From: Linnemannia schmuckeri
Lineage: Eukaryota; Mortierellomycota; Mortierellomycetes; Mortierellales; Mortierellaceae
Direction of reading: 5' to 3'
Length of the DNA stretch: 64,000 nt
Assembly: GCA_029449235.1 (NCBI GenBank)
Contig: JANATG010000018.1
Span: 930,001-994,000, forward strand
Made by a program: the position numbers and the translations under genes. Positions 59,801 through 64,000 of this stretch are shown in pieces. The number at the start of each line of letters is the position of its first letter. Within the stretch, counting starts at the first letter, position 1. The notes beneath the pieces are model-generated. The model had not been told where the DNA came from. It did no database searches and saw nothing but the letters and a program-made list of their open reading frames with translations.

Positions 59801-60258
59801 TACCAGAAGACGAGGATGAGCTCGAGGCGGCAATGCGACCCCATTTCAACCCCAAGCTGTTGGTGAAGGCACGAGAGGCTCTTTCGTTGCGGGATCGAGC
59901 ATTGGTTCTGAAGTACCGGCTGTCTGCGCTCAAGTCCAAGACGTGCAAAAACTCGAAGAACAAGGCGCAGTGTCCCGAGGCGTTCTTGGCGGTTGTGGCG
60001 GAGAAATTGGCGTATACGAGTGTGATGTTCATCCAGGTGGAGTTGATGAACGAGTTTGTATTCCAGTTGCCACGGATGATTGACAGTCGTTTGGGCGTCA
60101 AGACAGGTCAGGAGGCGATGGAGAAGTTTGCGAGGGAGAACCCACTTGTGGGTAAACATCTAGAGCTGATGGAGAAGCGGATGAAGCTTGAGGAGGTGTG
60201 GGAGAAGCTGAACTATCTTGTCCGGAGACAGGAAGAGGCCAAGGCGCGCAAGTGGTAG
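56853..60258 (+). CDS. MGM1: Mitochondrial inner-membrane dynamin-like GTPase Mgm1 (OPA1)
   Basis: Drives inner-membrane fusion and cristae shape. Exons 56853..57432, 57550..58111 and 58212..60258 give 1062 aa (yeast Mgm1 902). The first about 165 residues are Arg/Ser/Ala-rich, a long presequence. A hydrophobic segment near residues 170-190 (ALRLPMGALTAGLASLSYAQ) is the membrane anchor or cleavage region, followed by a linker with a poly-Ala run. GTPase motifs: G1 GSQSSGKSS (about 360), G3 MIDLPGY, G4 TKMD. The sequence AVCAADVDLANSEAL and the middle/GED-like C-terminal helices follow; an acidic disordered insertion (about residues 890-930) lies near the end. Function depends on cardiolipin in known homologues; the synthase CRD1 is also in this window. 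Confidence 0.95.
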
Positions 60259-60928
60259 TCAATAGTAGTCGTCTTTATTGCGTTCTCCTCTTAGACATTA
60301 TCAAACTAAAAAAGCATTTTATGGACAACTATCATTGTATCCTTTTCCCTATGTGCCTAAGACCGGTATGAAAAGGAAGCGAAGGAGGAAGGTAAAAGAA
60401 GGTAGGGGCTCCAGAAGAAGAAAGACTAGGAGACAGGTTAAATTAAAAGACAGGCAGAGAGAGAGAGGTGGCAGTTATCGTAGCGGTTCTCCCCGCGCTT
60501 TGTCCCTTAGTTTCTTCACTTTTTGACAGATCAAGATCTTGAAAAGAGTTCGTCAGCTAAGGTAGCCTATCAGTTTTTTTTTCGCGTTGTTTCGCATAAA
60601 GGGAGCACGAAACAAGTGAGTTTGATGATTATAACGCGCGGAATGGTGTGTAGTCGCCTTATTATGTGCCACTTGTTTTTTGTTCGTTTTTTATTTTTTG
60701 TCATTATTAGAGAAAGATATTAGTAGTATCCCCTCCTCCCAATGCAACCACGTATGGATGCGCATTCGTCATTTTTTAGCCAGTCAGCGTTTGTAGGAAG
60801 ACAATTCGGAGCGCGCATCTGCGATTTTTAAACACGCCCTCTCGTCCCTTGACAAGGGGGGGAAAAAGGATGCGACAATGCGGTCATGGCGGTTGCGGTT
60901 GCGGTTCAGGAGGTCTCCAAAAAATGCG
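60259..60928. other. Intergenic MGM1 / P450 relic
   Basis: About 670 bp of low-complexity 3' flank. No coding segment is supported. Confidence 0.5.
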
Positions 60929-61236
60929 GTTCCTACGTCCTCCCGCATCGTGACCGAAAACGACATTTTCCTAGGGTACGATATCCCCAAGGGCATACTC
61001 ATTTACCTCTCGATGGCTGCACTCCACAGGATGAAGAGCGTCTTTGGCGAGGACGCCAAAGAGTTCAATCTTGAACGGTGGCTCGACCCTCAACGCTCAC
61101 AAAAGAAGATCACCAATCAACCACTTCCGTGAACCCCAAGATGCCTTGGGTATACATCTTCTTCTTCACCGGGCCACGCAACTGTATGGGATCCAAAGCT
61201 GCAATCATCGAAACAAAAGTGATTCTGTATTACCTC
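60929..61236 (+). pseudogene. Cytochrome P450 fragment with frameshift
   Basis: The plus strand reads as an internal piece of the same P450 family as the 3.4-7.7 kb genes. It starts VPTSSRIVTENDIFLGYDIP, continues with AALHRMKSVFGEDAKEFNLERWLDP, then shifts frame before WVYIFFFTGPRNCMG and ETKVILYYL. The first frame ends in a stop at about 61130. The N-terminal half, I-helix and K-helix ExxR are missing, as is the C-terminal end. The heme Cys context (FFTGPRNCMG) is kept, suggesting recent decay. It lies about 53 kb from the tandem array and in the opposite orientation. Confidence 0.85.
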
Positions 61237-62886
61237 CCGCCTTGTTGCCAAGCGCGTGAAACACAAGAACACACCTTCCCTCGTCGTGTCTTGGAGTTAA
61301 TACTTCACATTTTGTTTGTTCCGTCCTAACTATTCACTTAAATTTTATGCCTTACATGATGACTGTCCTTAAATAACAAGAGACGAACACTTGGGTAGGA
61401 TAAGAAGATGGAATATTGAGGGTAGGCGCTTGTGTGCGTTTGTGTGTTGTTTTGGTTGTGACGAAAGAATGAGTAGTAGTTAGATTGCAAAGGGGGGGGG
61501 GAAAAGGATGGAGAAGGAGGGAAGAGAAGTTGAAAACCGCGATATGCATGGTGGCAAAATCACCTGCAAACAAAAAAGAAAAGGAAGTAATAGAGCGAAG
61601 GCTGCAAAATAAAATAAGGGTACAGTGATGTTTGATCTAGTAATTACATAAAGACCATGGTTCTGGGTGCAAGGAGATAAACAAATAAACAAAATCAACA
61701 CTTTTTGCACTGTTCTAAAGTTCTTCAAGGGATAAGGGACAGAACTCGATCAGGAAAAATACGAAAGAAAACACACCAAGTATCGTCTCCATCCCGCGAA
61801 TTCAAGTCTCCGTTCCCTGTGACTCTTGCCGTAGCGTAAGCTAGCGATGATTCATGCTGTAATCAAGGTGTTAGTAGCATGTAAAGTGGGAAAAAGGTAT
61901 ACCAATGGATTTTTATATTTGTTACGGTTGTTCCTTTTTCGCGCGAGGTGGTCTAAGCTTTTGGAGTAGGAAGGAAGGAGTTCTTACCAAGTGTGATGGG
62001 GCACGTAAGGCGTAACATGACTTTTTTTTCTTTTGGAGGAAAAGGTGCCGGATGAGGACATTCCAGGTTATAATAATGCATTGAGCAAGGAGTGATAGAA
62101 AGAGAAGAGGGCGAGGACGAGGTCAAGCCAATCTGCTGTTGCTGGTTTCAAATACCAAATTCCTGTCACGGACCCCTCCAAGTTTCTATAGTCCCACTAC
62201 GCCCAGGACCATGGATGCCCTGTAAGAAAATACTTTGCCAGGAGATAAAAAAAATTTAAATGACGCGTATGATTTTACTCACATCTTCGTTTGTCAGACT
62301 TTTTTATTGCAAAAGATATGAATATTGCCGATGAACCCTCCAATCCTCTTATCATTGCTACAGAATCAGAGGTTCGAAGAACGGTAGGATAGAGCTGTCG
62401 TTGCGCTCTCAGTTGATGTGGGTTGTAGATTGCTTGCTCCTTTAATAAACACTAGTTTCGCTCGACGCATGCACACTGATAATGATGGTCAGCTAACGTT
62501 GGCAAACGTGTCTCTAAAAAAGGGCAAAGAACATCAGAGTCGCCGCGCTTCTCTTTTTTTACCTATACAGTACCTACATTGGATCTAAATACGGCGAGGT
62601 AGGACTGAGCGAAAGGGGTATGGATGTTGAAACATCATGCAACTATCCTGAGCAAAGGCGAGCGACCTCGGCAAATACTAAATCAAATCCCAGATTTTAA
62701 CACCATATAATACTCTGTAATTGTACAACGCTGGTATACCATAATTTAATTATGACGGGAGGAAAAGGCCAACATCAAAGGATCAAAAAGTAGTGTCGCT
62801 ATGAACGGTTGGCTGCCACAAGCTGGTTATCCTGAGGTTTATCGTGTTTGCCTATTTGCCACAAGAGCTATCGGCAATCCATTCGA
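61237..62886. other. Gene-free region right of the P450 relic
   Basis: About 1.65 kb in which I see no conserved coding segment, RNA gene or mobile-element motif. A G9 run lies near 61492-61500. Confidence 0.5.
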
Positions 62887-62927
62887 TTTGACACATGCAG
62901 CGCCAGATGTAGTGCCACACGCACACT
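62887..62927. repeat. Degenerate 41-bp repeat, copy 1
   Basis: Begins TTTGACACATGCAGCGCCAG. It matches the 63429 copy at about four of every five positions and contains two diverged 12-nt subunits. Confidence 0.65.
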
Positions 62928-63306
62928 CAACAGGCTAATTGAGCTTCGCTCTCGTAGTAGGAAAGTGCAGCCTGTTACTTTTTTGTTTACCGGGGAGGAA
63001 AATAAATGGTAAGATGGACGTTGGTCACCAGTTTCTCTCAAAAACTACATTCTTCTTCCCTGCACTTTCGAGAGTAAATGACAGTAGAAAAAAATGGGCT
63101 TTGATGGTACAAACGTACAACGCACGACCAATCATATCATTACGCCAATGGTGGTGAATGAGGCTTTTTTCTCCATTAGCCTGACGAAAACGTGAAAACA
63201 AAGTGGATTTAACAAGACTTGTTCAATAATTGCCTTATTCTTTCCTTCAGCAAGGTGTTACAGCACCGTAGGTACAAACATGGACAGTAAACTTTAACCC
63301 TACCTG

Positions 63307-63368
63307 ATTCTACTATGTACCTGACACCAACAGCCCAATTCTACTATATGCTTGAGACCAACAGACCT
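63307..63368. repeat. 31-bp imperfect tandem repeat, two units
   Basis: Both units begin ATTCTACTAT and include ACCAACAG. About 25 of 31 positions match. Confidence 0.8.
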
Positions 63369-63428
63369 GTCGCGTCCTCACATTTCTTTGTTTGTTTGTT
63401 TCGTTTGCTCTTAGAATTAATCCGTCCT

Positions 63429-63469
63429 TTTGACAAATACAGTGCCACATGCAGTGCCACATGCGCACT
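63429..63469. repeat. Degenerate 41-bp repeat, copy 2
   Basis: Begins TTTGACAAATACAGTGCCAC. It contains a perfect 12-nt tandem duplication, CAGTGCCACATG twice. The start-to-start distance to copy 1 is about 542 bp. Confidence 0.65.
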
Positions 63470-64000
63470 GCCTCACGAGCACACAGTGGTGAATTAATGG
63501 GGAACTTTATCCGTAGGTTGATATCGCAACTGCTCGTCTATGGTGCAGGCTGCATGTGTTATGTCCCCACTCTTCCCAGACACAGAATGACTGTGAGTAA
63601 GGTGATTTTGAGTTTGTGAGGAAACGATTATCGGCCCAAAAAAGGGCTGAAACAGATTGTTTACTCAAGCAGAGCTGAAGAATCGATCCCCCCCTCCCCC
63701 CCCTAGATGGCCCTGGGACCCTATTGGCTGTCGAAAACGCGAAAAAAAAATTATTCTTTCATCATGGCACCCAAGCATCCTGAGAACGAACAATGGCAAT
63801 TAAACATTCAACGCCCATTCTATCGCTTGTTTCCCCTTATTTTACCATTGCAAATATGCAGTCAACTCTTGAAGACAATTGATCTTGCAAGTAAACAGCT
63901 AACATTTTTTGGTCCAATCAATCATACACATGGATGGCAACTTTTGCCGCAATCCATTGTACAATTACCCATTTAACTCTTGGCGCATATCATCCTGCAC

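Larger units (their letters stand above)
62928..64000. other. Gene-free right end with diverged repeats
   Basis: No supported gene up to the window edge. Short frames at 62939..63157 and 63707..63976 have no recognisable motif. Similar short segments recur at about 540-555 bp offsets (see findings), so this may be an old duplicated or transposon-derived sequence. Confidence 0.45.

Noticed and set aside
62887..63469. Spaced short repeats as a CRISPR array
   Set aside because: Only two degenerate copies about 540 bp apart, in a eukaryotic genome, with no array structure.

Overview
This window is nuclear DNA from a filamentous, early-diverging fungus; Mortierellomycotina/Mucoromycota is the best guess. 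Nearly every gene is split by GT-AG introns, mostly 90-150 nt. Splice phases join cleanly into conserved eukaryotic proteins. Fungal or opisthokont markers are present: mL67/Mhr1, Elg1, Mgm1, Cwc15 and a MATA-type HMG box. Leaders are pyrimidine-rich and poly(A:T) tracts of 18-42 nt recur. I see no CRISPR, prokaryotic operon, rRNA or convincing tRNA. The lineage is an inference from gene style, not from a phylogeny.

Layout, left to right. 0-2.5 kb: the 3' part of splicing factor CWC15 and a KIN17-type zinc-finger protein. 2.6-7.7 kb (minus): a decayed cytochrome P450 tail and two intact paralogous P450s sharing intron position and phase. 9-12.6 kb: CAAX protease RCE1 and mitoribosomal mL67. 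12.8-21 kb: an RCC1-repeat mitochondrial protein, divergent from the PCNA-unloader ELG1, then cardiolipin synthase. 21.6-28.2 kb: YIF1 and a large RING protein with several SUMO-interacting-like motifs. 30-36.5 kb: a secreted subtilisin, a peroxisomal 2-hydroxy-acid oxidase and COX19. 36.5-40.1 kb is a gene desert. 40.1-47.3 kb: a micro-exon HMG-box gene, a PCID2/Csn12 PCI protein, and an unrecognised membrane-anchored coiled-coil protein with NPF motifs. 47.9-53.8 kb: eIF1, a tiny secreted protein with six symmetrically spaced cysteines, dynactin p25 and glycerate kinase. 54.6-60.3 kb: glyoxalase II with two possible starts and the dynamin MGM1. 60.9-64 kb: a second P450 relic and gene-free DNA with degenerate repeats.

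Functionally this is mostly dispersed housekeeping, with a strong mitochondrial share (mL67, RCC1-like, CRD1, COX19, GLO2, MGM1). Three of these touch the same inner-membrane fusion pathway: MGM1/OPA1 itself, the cardiolipin it binds, and a relative of the OPA1 exchange factor RCC1L. The least ordinary items are the RING/SIM protein, the six-cysteine mini-protein, the HMG-box gene, the NPF membrane protein, P450 birth and decay, and a strand bias of intronic poly(T) tracts.
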